Shown here piece by piece: positions 1-9,640 of a DNA stretch of 64,000 nucleotides. The stretch comes from an uncultured Lachnospiraceae bacterium (GTDB lineage Bacteria; Bacillota; Clostridia; Lachnospirales; Lachnospiraceae), in contig CACZBD010000008.1 in assembly GCA_902779305.1 (NCBI GenBank), forward strand, positions 1 through 64,000, in the 5' to 3' direction. A program made the position numbers and the translations under genes. The notes under the pieces are model-generated. The model was not told where the DNA came from and did no database searches. It saw only the letters and a list, made by a program, of their open reading frames with translations. Position 1 is the first letter of the stretch; each line of letters begins with the position of its first letter.

Positions 1-105
1 ACTGTTAGACCTGAGGCTCTACCTCTGCGTTCAGTGTCGGAATAATTAAAACGGTGATCTCAAAAAAGAGCTTGACAAGAGGTCACTTCATAACAGGAGT
101 ACAAA

Positions 106-2706
106 TTGGGTAAGAAACTGATCATTACCGAAAAACCTTCTGTTGCGGAGTCTTTTTCGCATGTGCTGCATGTGAAACATGACAGAAGAAGAGGGTATTC
201 AGAAAATGATGAATATGTGATCACCTGGTGTTACGGGCATCTTGTGCAGATGGTCTATCCGGACAGTTATGATCAAAAATACGAGAAATGGAAACTCGAA
301 GATCTGCCGTTTTTGCCAAAGGACTATCAGTACGGCGTCGTTGAAAGCGCCAAAAACCAGTACGAGATCGTGCACATGCTGTTGCACAGAGACGATATCG
401 ACACGGTTCTGTGGGCAGGAGACTCGGGAAAAGAAGGACAGACCATAGAGGAAAATATCAGAAACTACGGCGGTGTCAGAGACGGCATGACAGAACTCCG
501 TGTGTGGCTGGATTCCTTTACGGATGAAGAGATCTTAAAAGGCATCAAAGAAGCAAAACCGATGTCCGATTATGCGCTTTTGGGGCGCTCGGGGATCATG
601 CGTTCCATAGAGGATTACAGCCTCGGGATCAATTTTTCAAGGGTGTTGACTTTAAAATATGCAAGACTGTTAAATGATGCCGCGGCGACCAAAAAATATG
701 CCGCGATCGCGATCGGACGCGTGATGACCTGTGTGCTCGGCATGGTCGTGAACAGGGAACGCCAGATCCGTGAGTTTGTCGAAACACCGTTTTACAAAGT
801 GATCGGGAATTTTTCGGATGCAAAACTGAATGCCGAATGGAAGTCTGCAAAGCCCAGTAAATATGAAAACTCGCCGCTTCTGTACAAGGAAAACGGGTTC
901 AATAAAGAAGAGGATGCGAAAGCGCTGATCGAGTCATTAAGCGGGTATGACGGTGTCGTGACGGAAGTCGGCAAGCAGAATGCGAAGAAGAAGGCGCCGC
1001 TTTTGTTCAACCTTGCGGAGCTGCAGCTGGAATGTTCCAAGCGGTTTAAGCTTTCCCCGGACCAGACGCTGAATGTCGCGCAGGAATTATACGAAAAGAA
1101 ATACACCACCTACCCGAGGACCGATGCGAGAGTACTGAGCACGGCCATCGCAAAAGAGATCGCAAAAAATATCACGGGTCTTAAGAACCATGCGCCTTTC
1201 AGTGATTTTTGCGAAGAGATCCTGTCGAAGAACCTGTACAAAGGGATCGAAAAAAGCGCTTATACGGATGATTCCAAGATCACGGACCATTATGCGATCA
1301 TTCCGACAGGGTTTACCGGCAGCGTCGATAAACTGCCCGAGATCCAGCAGAAAGTATACGATCTGATCGCAAGACGTTTCCTTGCTATTTTTTATCCGAA
1401 TGCAGTCTATACGACGGTAAAACTGATCCTTCAGGTGCAGAGTGAGCCGTTTTCCGTTTCCGCAAAAGTGTTGAAAGATCCGGGCTATATGAAAGTTTCG
1501 GGACTGCCGCAGGAAAAGGAAGCAAAGGGCGCAAAAGAAGAAGACGGCGAAGAGGAAGAGGAATTTTCCGGTTCCAAGGAAGACCTGATCAAATTCTGTG
1601 AAAGTGTCAAAAAAGGCGATACCGTAAAACTGAACAGCATGAAGATCAAGGAAGGCAAGACCTCCCCGCCGAAGCGTTACAGTGACGGAACGCTGATCAT
1701 TGCCATGGAAAATGCCGGAAATCTTATTGAAGACGAAGAACTCAGGGAGCAGATCAAGACCACCGGCATCGGCACCAGCGCCACAAGAGCCGAGATCTTA
1801 AAAAAACTATTCAATATCCGCTATCTGCATCTGAACCAGAAGACACATATCGTTACGCCCGAAAAGATCGGAGAGATGATCTATGAGGTGGTAAATTTAA
1901 GCGTTCCCTCACTCTTAAACCCGGAAATGACCGCCAACTGGGAAAAGGGGCTGGAAGGGATCGTGAACGGCACGGTCGATGATGGGGAATACCGGGAAAA
2001 ACTCGAAGAGTTCATCCGGACGGAATCCACGAAAATGATCTCGACGGATCTGACGGACGAACTGGTAAAAAGGATCCATCCGTTCACTTCCGAAGAAAGC
2101 AAAGGCGCGGCAACGAGAATGAATTTAAACATTCCCTGTCCCGACTGCGGCGGAGAACTGACAACGACAAAGTTCGGATACGGCTGCAGTAACTATTTCT
2201 CGGAGGATGAATCCAAAAAATGCAAATTCAGTGTCGGAACGATCGCAGGCGTCAACCTTACAAAAGAGCAGTTTGCCAAACTGATCACGGAAGGCAAAAC
2301 CCCTGTGATCGACGGCTTTTATTCGAAGAAAAAGAAGAAGAAATTTTCTGCCGCTTTGAAACTCAGTAAAGATGAGGATAACAAGACCGTTGTGGTCTTT
2401 GATTTTGACGAAGCTGACAAAGCTTCTTTTGATGATCTGAAATGTCCCGTCTGTGGGAAAAGCATCGTGGAAACGGCGACAGGGTTTGCCTGCAGCGCGC
2501 ATGAAGAAGACGGTTGTGCTTTTTCGATCGGTGAAGTGATGGGAGTAAAACTGAACAAAAGCCAGGTGGTATCATTGATCCGTTACGGGAAGACCGGCGT
2601 TATTAAGGGTCTTAAGTCCCCGAAAAACGGTGAAACGTTCTCTGCTAAGATCGGACTGAACAAGGATGAAGAAGGAAAAGTCAAGGGCTTCAAACTGCTT
2701 GTTTAA
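106..2706 (+). CDS. topB: Type IA DNA topoisomerase (topoisomerase III-like)
   Basis: Relaxes or decatenates DNA by passing single strands through a transient 5'-phosphotyrosyl break. The 866-residue product opens with a Toprim segment (LIITEKPSVAES) and has the active-site motif TYPRTD with the catalytic Tyr near residue 336. Two C-terminal zinc-ribbon-like CxxC...C modules lie near residues 678-715 and 780-810. An acidic insert (about residues 470-485, rich in E and D) is unusual but looks like a linker. The start is TTG at 106, chosen because AGGAG sits 6 bases upstream and the protein begins directly in the Toprim fold. Bases 1-105 hold no gene that I can see. Clostridia often carry several topB copies, some on mobile elements; nothing mobile is visible here. 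Confidence 0.9.
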   Translation: MGKKLIITEKPSVAESFSHVLHVKHDRRRGYSENDEYVITWCYGHLVQMVYPDSYDQKYEKWKLEDLPFLPKDYQYGVVESAKNQYEIVHMLLHRDDIDTVLWAGDSGKEGQTIEENIRNYGGVRDGMTELRVWLDSFTDEEILKGIKEAKPMSDYALLGRSGIMRSIEDYSLGINFSRVLTLKYARLLNDAAATKKYAAIAIGRVMTCVLGMVVNRERQIREFVETPFYKVIGNFSDAKLNAEWKSAKPSKYENSPLLYKENGFNKEEDAKALIESLSGYDGVVTEVGKQNAKKKAPLLFNLAELQLECSKRFKLSPDQTLNVAQELYEKKYTTYPRTDARVLSTAIAKEIAKNITGLKNHAPFSDFCEEILSKNLYKGIEKSAYTDDSKITDHYAIIPTGFTGSVDKLPEIQQKVYDLIARRFLAIFYPNAVYTTVKLILQVQSEPFSVSAKVLKDPGYMKVSGLPQEKEAKGAKEEDGEEEEEFSGSKEDLIKFCESVKKGDTVKLNSMKIKEGKTSPPKRYSDGTLIIAMENAGNLIEDEELREQIKTTGIGTSATRAEILKKLFNIRYLHLNQKTHIVTPEKIGEMIYEVVNLSVPSLLNPEMTANWEKGLEGIVNGTVDDGEYREKLEEFIRTESTKMISTDLTDELVKRIHPFTSEESKGAATRMNLNIPCPDCGGELTTTKFGYGCSNYFSEDESKKCKFSVGTIAGVNLTKEQFAKLITEGKTPVIDGFYSKKKKKKFSAALKLSKDEDNKTVVVFDFDEADKASFDDLKCPVCGKSIVETATGFACSAHEEDGCAFSIGEVMGVKLNKSQVVSLIRYGKTGVIKGLKSPKNGETFSAKIGLNKDEEGKVKGFKLLV

Positions 2707-2713
2707 AGGCAGG

Positions 2714-2743
2714 TTGTGTTTGATTTCGGCAGGACTTTATGAT
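2714..2743 (+). promoter_or_regulatory. Possible promoter for the NifU-like/GGGtGRT pair
   Basis: TTGTGT (2714-2719) and TATGAT (2738-2743) are separated by 18 bases, upstream of the gene at 2794. The -35 match is poor, so this is weak. The gap between topB and 2794 has no clear terminator. Confidence 0.3.
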
Positions 2744-2793
2744 AAGATATGCTGTGATCAAGAATCCTAAAATCATGATATAAGGAGGATAAT

Positions 2794-3486
2794 ATGATTT
2801 ACTCAACAGAAGTAAAGAACATGTGTCCTGTAAAGCAGGGCGTACATCATGGCGCAGCGCCGATCCCCGAAGAAGCAAAGTGGGTGCAGGCCAAAAAGGT
2901 TGAGGATATTTCCGGCTATACTCACGGTATCGGCTGGTGCGCACCTCAACAGGGTGGCTGCAAGCTTTCCCTGAATGTCAAAGACGGGATCATCCAGGAA
3001 GCGCTGGTGGAAACGATCGGCTGCTCCGGCATGACTCATTCCGCAGCGATGGCAGCTGAGATCCTTCCGGGACTGACCATTCTGGAAGCACTGAACACAG
3101 ACCTTGTCTGCGATGCGATCAACACTGCAATGAGAGAACTCTTCCTGCAGATCGTATACGGCAGAACACAGAGTGCGTTTTCGGAAGACGGACTGCAGAT
3201 CGGTGCAGGTCTGGAAGACCTTGGCAAAGGCGGACGTTCCATGGTCGGCACGACTTACGGTACGCTGAGCAAGGGACCCCGTTACCTGGATCTGACAGAA
3301 GGATACATCACACAGGTCGCTCTGGATGAAGAAGATCAGATCATCGGTTACAAATACGTAAACTTCGGCAAGATGATGGACTTCATCAAAGCCGGCGATG
3401 ATGCGAACACGGCACTTGAAAAAGCTTCCGGACAGTACGGCAGAGTTGCTGATGCCGCACGCCTGATCGATCCGAGAAAAGAATAA
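2794..3486 (+). CDS. NifU-like iron-sulfur cluster scaffold family protein
   Basis: A 230-residue protein of the NifU/IscU-like scaffold type that in Clostridia is paired with a GGGtGRT protein. Conserved-looking cysteines are visible in MCPVKQG, GWCAPQQGGCKL and IGCSGMTHSA, which could ligate an Fe-S cluster; a glycine-rich stretch lies around residues 125-150. A strong AGGAGG precedes the ATG. The next gene follows after 26 bases with its own AGGAGG, so the two are very likely co-transcribed and act together. The family placement rests on recognising the sequence type; the target apoprotein is unknown. Confidence 0.7.
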   Translation: MIYSTEVKNMCPVKQGVHHGAAPIPEEAKWVQAKKVEDISGYTHGIGWCAPQQGGCKLSLNVKDGIIQEALVETIGCSGMTHSAAMAAEILPGLTILEALNTDLVCDAINTAMRELFLQIVYGRTQSAFSEDGLQIGAGLEDLGKGGRSMVGTTYGTLSKGPRYLDLTEGYITQVALDEEDQIIGYKYVNFGKMMDFIKAGDDANTALEKASGQYGRVADAARLIDPRKE

Positions 3487-3512
3487 GCGGCAGAGAATAG
3501 GAGGAAATTATT

Positions 3513-4532
3513 ATGGCATTATTTGAATCATATGAAAGAAGAGAGCCTCAGATTCTTGCTGTTTTGAAGGAATACGGCATCTCTTCGATTGAAGAGTGTA
3601 AGAAGATCACAGAAGATGCGGGCCTGGATGTATACTCCATGATCGAAAACATTCAGCCGATCTGTTTTGAAAATGCAAAGTGGGCATATACGGTTGGCGC
3701 AGCCATCGCGATCAAGAAGAACTGCCGCAAGGCTTCCGAAGCGGCTGCAGCGATCGGCATCGGCCTGCAGGCATTCTGCATTCCCGGTTCCGTAGCGGAT
3801 CGCCGTAAGGTTGGTCTCGGACACGGTAATCTCGGAAAGATGCTTCTTGAAGAAGATACCGAATGCTTTGCATTCCTTGCAGGACATGAGTCTTTTGCAG
3901 CTGCTGAAGGCGCGATCGGTATCGCAGCCAAAGCCAACAAAGTACGTCAGAAACCGCTCCGTGTCATCTTAAACGGTCTCGGCAAAGACGCAGCACAGAT
4001 CATTTCCCGTATCAACGGTTTTACTTATGTTGAGACAAAATACAATTATTTCACCGGTGAAGTTGAGGAAGTATTCCGCAAATGCTACTCCAAGGATCCC
4101 GAATCTCCGAGAGCAAAAGTCAACTGCTACGGCGCAAACGACGTACAGGAAGGCGTTGCGATCATGTGGAAGGAAAATGTGGATGTTTCCATTACCGGTA
4201 ACTCCACGAACCCGACCAGATTCCAGCATCCGGTTGCAGGCACATACAAGAAAGAACGCGTTGAAGCCGGTAAGAAGTACTTCTCGGTTGCTTCCGGCGG
4301 CGGCACGGGCCGTACACTGCATCCCGATAACATGGCTGCAGGTCCTGCTTCCTACGGTATGACGGATACAATGGGTCGTATGCATTCCGATGCACAGTTT
4401 GCAGGTTCCTCCTCCGTTCCGGCTCATGTAGAGATGATGGGTCTCATCGGTGCAGGAAACAACCCGATGGTAGGTATGACGGTAAGTACCGCCGTATCGA
4501 TCGAAGAGGCTGCAAAAGCAGGTAAATTCTAA
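3513..4532 (+). CDS. GGGtGRT family protein
   Basis: A 339-residue protein with the name-giving motif GGGTGRT at about residues 262-268, matching the family known from Pfam as GGGtGRT (function not established, to my knowledge). It has no signal peptide or membrane segment and looks cytosolic. A second glycine-rich stretch near the C-terminus (MMGLIGAGNNPMVGMTVS) suggests nucleotide or cofactor handling, which is only inference. It follows the NifU-like gene closely and is closed by a strong terminator at 4550, so the pair forms a two-gene operon. Codon use favours the same GC-ending codons as highly expressed neighbours. Confidence 0.85.
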   Translation: MALFESYERREPQILAVLKEYGISSIEECKKITEDAGLDVYSMIENIQPICFENAKWAYTVGAAIAIKKNCRKASEAAAAIGIGLQAFCIPGSVADRRKVGLGHGNLGKMLLEEDTECFAFLAGHESFAAAEGAIGIAAKANKVRQKPLRVILNGLGKDAAQIISRINGFTYVETKYNYFTGEVEEVFRKCYSKDPESPRAKVNCYGANDVQEGVAIMWKENVDVSITGNSTNPTRFQHPVAGTYKKERVEAGKKYFSVASGGGTGRTLHPDNMAAGPASYGMTDTMGRMHSDAQFAGSSSVPAHVEMMGLIGAGNNPMVGMTVSTAVSIEEAAKAGKF

Positions 4533-4549
4533 GATTTTTACGAATATGG

Positions 4550-4580
4550 CCGGGACGGTTTATGCCGTCCCGGTTTTTTT
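4550..4580 (+). terminator. Rho-independent terminator after GGGtGRT gene
   Basis: CCGGGACGG (4550-4558) pairs perfectly with CCGTCCCGG (4565-4573) around a 6-base loop and is followed by seven T. Confidence 0.9.
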
Positions 4581-4723
4581 GCGAAAAAATGTTAAGAAAA
4601 TTCTATTTTTTCTTTTCTATTTGCTGAAAATTTGGTACAATACATGTTACATGATACCTGCATATCTGATTTCATATGGACGCAGTGATTCATTCATTAA
4701 ATTTTTTAGGAGGAATGACTTAC

Positions 4724-5638
4724 ATGGCAAAGAAGACAACCAAGACCGGTGCAGAAGAAGCGGCAGTTGAAAACAAGGTAGCGGAAAAGGCCGAAAAAGC
4801 TGCAGTCAAGGTCAAAGCAAATGTGAAAGAAGATGCACAGACAAGTGCGAAAGATGCAGTGGGAGAAGGGGTTAAGACAGTAGAAAAAGCTGCAAAACCT
4901 GCAGCGAAACCGAAGGCTTCCGCCAAAAAAGAAGTCAAAGCTGAAGTAAAAGAAGAAGTCAAGGAAGAAGTAAAGAAGGAAGCTGCGAAAGCGGTTACCG
5001 TAACAAAAGCGGAGGTCAAAGAAGAAGTGAAAGAAGAAGTCAAAGCTGAAGTGAAGGAAGAAGTTAAGCAGGAAGAGAAGAAAGAAGCAGCTGCAGTTGA
5101 AACAGTTTCCGATAACAATGTGGATCTGAAAGCGATCGTTGATCTTCTGAATGAGATCAAAGAATCCAACAACAAGCAGATGAAATACTTAAAGCGCCAG
5201 AGTACCTGGGCTTTAGTCAGCTCCATTCTTGCTCTTGTTGTAGTGATCGCCATTGCGATCGTCGGGATCGCAAGCGCACCGAAGATCGTCAAGGTTGTCA
5301 ATGAAGTAGATACGGTTCTTGTGGATGCGCAGGAGATCCTTGCAAACGCGGAGGGCATCATGGCCAATGCGGACGAGATCGTTACCAGTGTGAACGGCAT
5401 GATGGGTGAGATCAACAATGTTATGACAAACGTAGACGTTGTGACCGATAACCTTGCAAAGACCGATCTGACTTCCATGTTTAATAATGTCAATGAACTT
5501 GTCGTACAGAGTGAAGCAGGTATTTCCGATGCCATGGTGAAGATCGACGCGATCGATATCGATGCTTTGAACGGCGCGATCCAGGATCTTGAGAAGATCG
5601 TGAACCCGCTTGCGAAACTGTTCGGCGGAAAGAAATAA
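4724..5638 (+). CDS. Lys/Glu/Ala-rich membrane-anchored coiled-coil protein, unknown function
   Basis: About 304 residues. The ATG at 4724 is chosen because AGGAGG (4708-4713) is correctly spaced; an earlier in-frame ATG at 4676 has no such site. The first ~135 residues are low-complexity K/E/A with repeated EVKEEVKEE units, likely a charged helical stalk in the cytoplasm. A short helix is followed by one membrane segment (about residues 158-182, LVSSILALVVVIAIAIVGIA) and then a ~120-residue alternating hydrophobic/polar helical region (VDTVLVDAQEILANAEGIM...). That tail resembles the long helices of chemoreceptor-like or DUF948-like proteins, but no signalling motif is seen. It stands alone between a terminator and ilvB. 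I do not recognise a named family. Confidence 0.75.
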   Translation: MAKKTTKTGAEEAAVENKVAEKAEKAAVKVKANVKEDAQTSAKDAVGEGVKTVEKAAKPAAKPKASAKKEVKAEVKEEVKEEVKKEAAKAVTVTKAEVKEEVKEEVKAEVKEEVKQEEKKEAAAVETVSDNNVDLKAIVDLLNEIKESNNKQMKYLKRQSTWALVSSILALVVVIAIAIVGIASAPKIVKVVNEVDTVLVDAQEILANAEGIMANADEIVTSVNGMMGEINNVMTNVDVVTDNLAKTDLTSMFNNVNELVVQSEAGISDAMVKIDAIDIDALNGAIQDLEKIVNPLAKLFGGKK

Positions 5639-5671
5639 ACGTTTACTATTTTCAGAGGGAGAGTATAAGCC

Positions 5672-7285
5672 ATGACAGGCGCAGATGCAATGGTTAAATG
5701 CCTTGAAGAAGAAGGCGTTAAGACAGTTTTTGGTTATCCCGGCGTAGCCATCTGCCCGTTTTTCAACAGTATCTTACAAACAAAGATCAAACGCGTGCTT
5801 GTCCGCACTGAGCAGAATGCTGCTCATGCGGCAAGCGGATACGCGCGTTCCTTAAATACCGTCGGAGTCTGTGTCGCAACATCAGGCCCCGGCGCAACAA
5901 ATCTGATCACCGGCATCGCTACAGCCTATGCCGATTCCATTCCTTTGATCTGTATTACCGGGCAGGTGGAGACAACCCTGCTCGGTTCTGATGTATTTCA
6001 GGAAGCGGATATTACCGGAGCTGCGGAATCTTTTGTCAAATACAGCTATCTGATCAAAGACGTCAATGATATCCCGAGAATCTTCAAAGAAGCGTTCCAT
6101 ATCGCATCCACAGGGCGGAAAGGTCCTGTGCTCATTGACGTGCCGATGGATATCCAGAATGCAATGATCCAGAGGTTTAAATATCCGCAGGAAGTATCGT
6201 TAAGGACCTACAAGCCTACGATCAAAGGGCATGCTGTGCAGATCAAGAAAGTCTTTAAAGAGCTTTCCCGCGCCAAGAGGCCGATCATCTGTGCGGGCGG
6301 CGGTGTGATCTTAAGCGGCGCCAAAGAACTTCTGAAGGATTTTTCCCATAAATACGGGATCCCGGTTGTCTCTACAATGATGGGGATCGGTGTGATGCCG
6401 ACCAACGATCCGTATTATTTCGGAATGGTCGGAAATAACGGCAAAGCCTATGCCAACCGTGCCATGAACGAATCGGATCTGCTGATCATGATCGGCGCAA
6501 GAGTCGCGGACCGCGCGGTTTCCCAGCCGGATCTGATCACGGAAAATAAAGTCCTGATCCATATCGATGTGGATCCCTGTGAGATCGGTAAGAATGTCGG
6601 CCCGCATATCCCGCTGGTCGGCGATATCTCTGCCATTTTCGAAGACTTTAAAAATCATGATATCACCGTGGATTACCGTTTATGGAATGAGACACTGAAC
6701 CGTTATAAGGACGAATATGTCGTCAACAGGGATATCAATGCGGATTACCCGGATCCTGCCGAGATCGTGTCCAAACTTTCCGAAGAGATGGATTTTAACG
6801 CGATCTATGTGGCGGATGTCGGGCAGAACCAGATGTGGTCCTGCAACTATCATATCGTAAAGAACGGGATCTTCTTAACTTCCGGCGGCATGGGCACGAT
6901 GGGATATTCGATCCCGGCGGCCATGGGCGCAAGGATAGGGAGCAACAGACAGGTTGTTGCCGTATGCGGAGACGGTTCCTTCCAGATGAGCATGATGGAA
7001 CTTGCCACGATCAAACAGCACGATATTCCTGTCAAGATCGTGATCTTTAACAACGGTTATCTCGGACTTGTCAGGGAATACCAGGATAAAGCCTATAAAG
7101 GAAAGTATTCGATGGTCGATCTTACCGGCAGCCCGGATTATTCCAAGATCGCGGCAGCTTATGACATTCCCTACATGAAGATCACAAGTCCGGAAGGGAT
7201 CCGCAAGAAGATCCGCGCATTTTTAAAGGATGACAAGACGGCCATACTCGAGTGCAGTATCGATCCGTTCTGTTTTGCCAAATAA
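5672..7285 (+). CDS. ilvB: Acetolactate synthase large (catalytic) subunit
   Basis: ThDP-dependent condensation of two pyruvates, or pyruvate with 2-ketobutyrate, the first common step of valine, leucine and isoleucine synthesis. At 537 residues it is a little shorter than most IlvB/IlvG. Visible features are the N-terminal pyrimidine-binding domain with the ThDP-activating Glu in VRTEQNAAHAASGYAR (about residue 48), the central domain, and the C-terminal pyrophosphate-binding motif GDGSFQMSMMELAT...NNGYLG. The two following genes encode ACT-domain small subunits and the third encodes IlvC, which favours the biosynthetic enzyme over the catabolic AlsS. GAGGGAGAG precedes the ATG. Confidence 0.92.
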   Translation: MTGADAMVKCLEEEGVKTVFGYPGVAICPFFNSILQTKIKRVLVRTEQNAAHAASGYARSLNTVGVCVATSGPGATNLITGIATAYADSIPLICITGQVETTLLGSDVFQEADITGAAESFVKYSYLIKDVNDIPRIFKEAFHIASTGRKGPVLIDVPMDIQNAMIQRFKYPQEVSLRTYKPTIKGHAVQIKKVFKELSRAKRPIICAGGGVILSGAKELLKDFSHKYGIPVVSTMMGIGVMPTNDPYYFGMVGNNGKAYANRAMNESDLLIMIGARVADRAVSQPDLITENKVLIHIDVDPCEIGKNVGPHIPLVGDISAIFEDFKNHDITVDYRLWNETLNRYKDEYVVNRDINADYPDPAEIVSKLSEEMDFNAIYVADVGQNQMWSCNYHIVKNGIFLTSGGMGTMGYSIPAAMGARIGSNRQVVAVCGDGSFQMSMMELATIKQHDIPVKIVIFNNGYLGLVREYQDKAYKGKYSMVDLTGSPDYSKIAAAYDIPYMKITSPEGIRKKIRAFLKDDKTAILECSIDPFCFAK

Positions 7286-7297
7286 GGGGAGAAGAGC

Positions 7298-7783
7298 ATG
7301 AAGAGATTATATTATGTTCTGGTGGAAAACCGTTCCGGCGTTCTGATGAAAGTTGCCGGTCTGTTTTCGAGAAGATGTTTTAATATTGATTCCCTGGCTG
7401 TGGGAGAAACGGACGATCCGAATGTGGCTTCCATCACGATCGTGTCTTCCGGCGACGCGACAACGCTTGAACAGATCGAGAAACAGCTGAACAAAAAGAT
7501 CGATGTGATCAAGATCAAGACCTTCAAAGAGAGTGAAAGCATCTCCAGAGAACTCGTTCTGATCAAAGTCAAATACAATAAGAACAACCGCAAGGAACTG
7601 ATGGATATCTGTGAGATCCTGCATGCGGAGATCGTTGACATTTCCAAGACGCTGATGACGATCCAGCTTTGCGCGACTCCCGATAAGATCGCGCTTCTCA
7701 TGCAGATGCTTGCCAGTATTCCGGTCGTTGAAGTGGCAAGGACCGGGACGCTTGCGCTGCAAAAATGTCATTTGGATCAATAG
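7298..7783 (+). CDS. ilvN: Acetolactate synthase small (regulatory) subunit, copy 1
   Basis: A 161-residue IlvN/IlvH-type protein that binds the catalytic subunit, stimulates it and confers feedback inhibition by branched-chain amino acids. The N-terminal ACT domain is seen in YYVLVENRSGVLMKVAGLFSRRCFNIDSLAVG, followed by the C-terminal small-subunit domain ending in VVEVARTGTLALQ. It begins 12 bases after ilvB with AGGGGAGAAG upstream, so it is translated from the ilvB message. A second gene of the same family follows 107 bases later; the two differ at many positions and are not a recent duplication. Confidence 0.9.
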   Translation: MKRLYYVLVENRSGVLMKVAGLFSRRCFNIDSLAVGETDDPNVASITIVSSGDATTLEQIEKQLNKKIDVIKIKTFKESESISRELVLIKVKYNKNNRKELMDICEILHAEIVDISKTLMTIQLCATPDKIALLMQMLASIPVVEVARTGTLALQKCHLDQ

Positions 7784-7826
7784 TCCATAACCCCATGTTA
7801 TGTATCACATGAATATCCCCTATAGA

Positions 7827-7855
7827 TTGACATAGCCATATGTGCAATCTATAAT
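7827..7855 (+). promoter_or_regulatory. Internal promoter for ilvN copy 2 and ilvC
   Basis: TTGACA (7827-7832) and TATAAT (7850-7855) are both consensus and 17 bases apart. An inverted repeat, TAGATTG (7823-7829) and CAATCTA (7846-7852), overlaps both hexamers and could be an operator. The promoter lies in the gap between the two small-subunit genes. Confidence 0.8.
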
Positions 7856-7890
7856 ATTTTTAATGATTTTTACACAGAAAGCGTATATCC

Positions 7891-8391
7891 ATGCAGAAGA
7901 AAGTATTTCAGATCATCGTTGACAACACGGCAGGCGTACTGAGCCGGATCTCCGGTCTGTTTTCCAGAAGAGGATACAATATCGAGAGCATTACGGCCGG
8001 AACAACGGCAGATCCGCGGTTTACCAGGATCACCATCGTTGCGAACGGGGATCTGGATATTCTCGACCAGATCGAGAAACAGGTCAGCAAACTGATCGAT
8101 GTCAGGAATGTCAGGGAACTGGTTCCGGATGAATCCGTATTCCGGGAACTGATCATGATCAAAGTCGCTGCAAATGCGGAACAGCGCCCCGGGATCATTG
8201 CCGTTTCCGATATCTTCCGCGCAAAGATCGTGGATGTTGCGCCCGATTCGCTGATGATCGAACTGACAGGCAATCAGGCCAAGATCGAAGCATTTCTGAA
8301 ACTGCTGGACGGCTATGAGATCTTAGAGATCGCAAGGACCGGGATCGCAGGCCTTTCCAGAGGCAGTGACAATGTTCTGTATTTTGACTGA
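7891..8391 (+). CDS. ilvN: Acetolactate synthase small (regulatory) subunit, copy 2
   Basis: A 166-residue protein with the same layout as the preceding gene: ACT domain (FQIIVDNTAGVLSRISGLFSRRGYNIESITAG) then the C-terminal domain ending YEILEIARTGIAGLSRG. This copy is closer to the canonical IlvN/IlvH sequence (FSRRGYNIES). It has its own consensus promoter at 7827 and only a weak ribosome site (AGAAAG). The two copies could bind different effectors or tune one large subunit under different conditions; this is inference. ilvC follows 67 bases downstream, so this copy and ilvC are probably co-expressed. Confidence 0.9.
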   Translation: MQKKVFQIIVDNTAGVLSRISGLFSRRGYNIESITAGTTADPRFTRITIVANGDLDILDQIEKQVSKLIDVRNVRELVPDESVFRELIMIKVAANAEQRPGIIAVSDIFRAKIVDVAPDSLMIELTGNQAKIEAFLKLLDGYEILEIARTGIAGLSRGSDNVLYFD

Positions 8392-8425
8392 ACTTTGATT
8401 TTTATTAAGAGCAGGTCATTTTTAA

Positions 8426-9478
<1,053 letters not shown>

Positions 9479-9520
9479 TCGGATCACAAGTTTTTGTTCG
9501 GATCTGATGACCGGATATCA

Positions 9521-9552
9521 AAAGGAAACGGTATATTCCGTTTCCTTTTTTA
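9521..9552 (+). terminator. Rho-independent terminator after ilvC
   Basis: AAAGGAAACGG (9521-9531) pairs with CCGTTTCCTTT (9538-9548) around a 6-base loop and runs into a T tract. Confidence 0.88.
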
Positions 9553-9640
9553 TGTCAAAATTCTTTTTTTCATGGTTGCATTTAAAGTGCGAAACATATA
9601 AACTATATATGGTGAGTATTTTTACAGGAGGACACAAGAT

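Noticed and set aside
4590..4723. Promoter TTGCTG...TACAAT for the K/E-rich gene
   Set aside because: Spacer of only 9 bases; no other convincing pair found.
4720..5673. Long reading frame (317 codons) on minus opposite the K/E-rich protein gene
   Set aside because: It arises from repeat-rich A/G codons on plus; no ribosome site and low-complexity S/T/F product.
9553..9640. Promoter TTGCAT with TATAAA before fhs
   Set aside because: Spacing is 15 bases and alternative -10 placements are poor; left unassigned.
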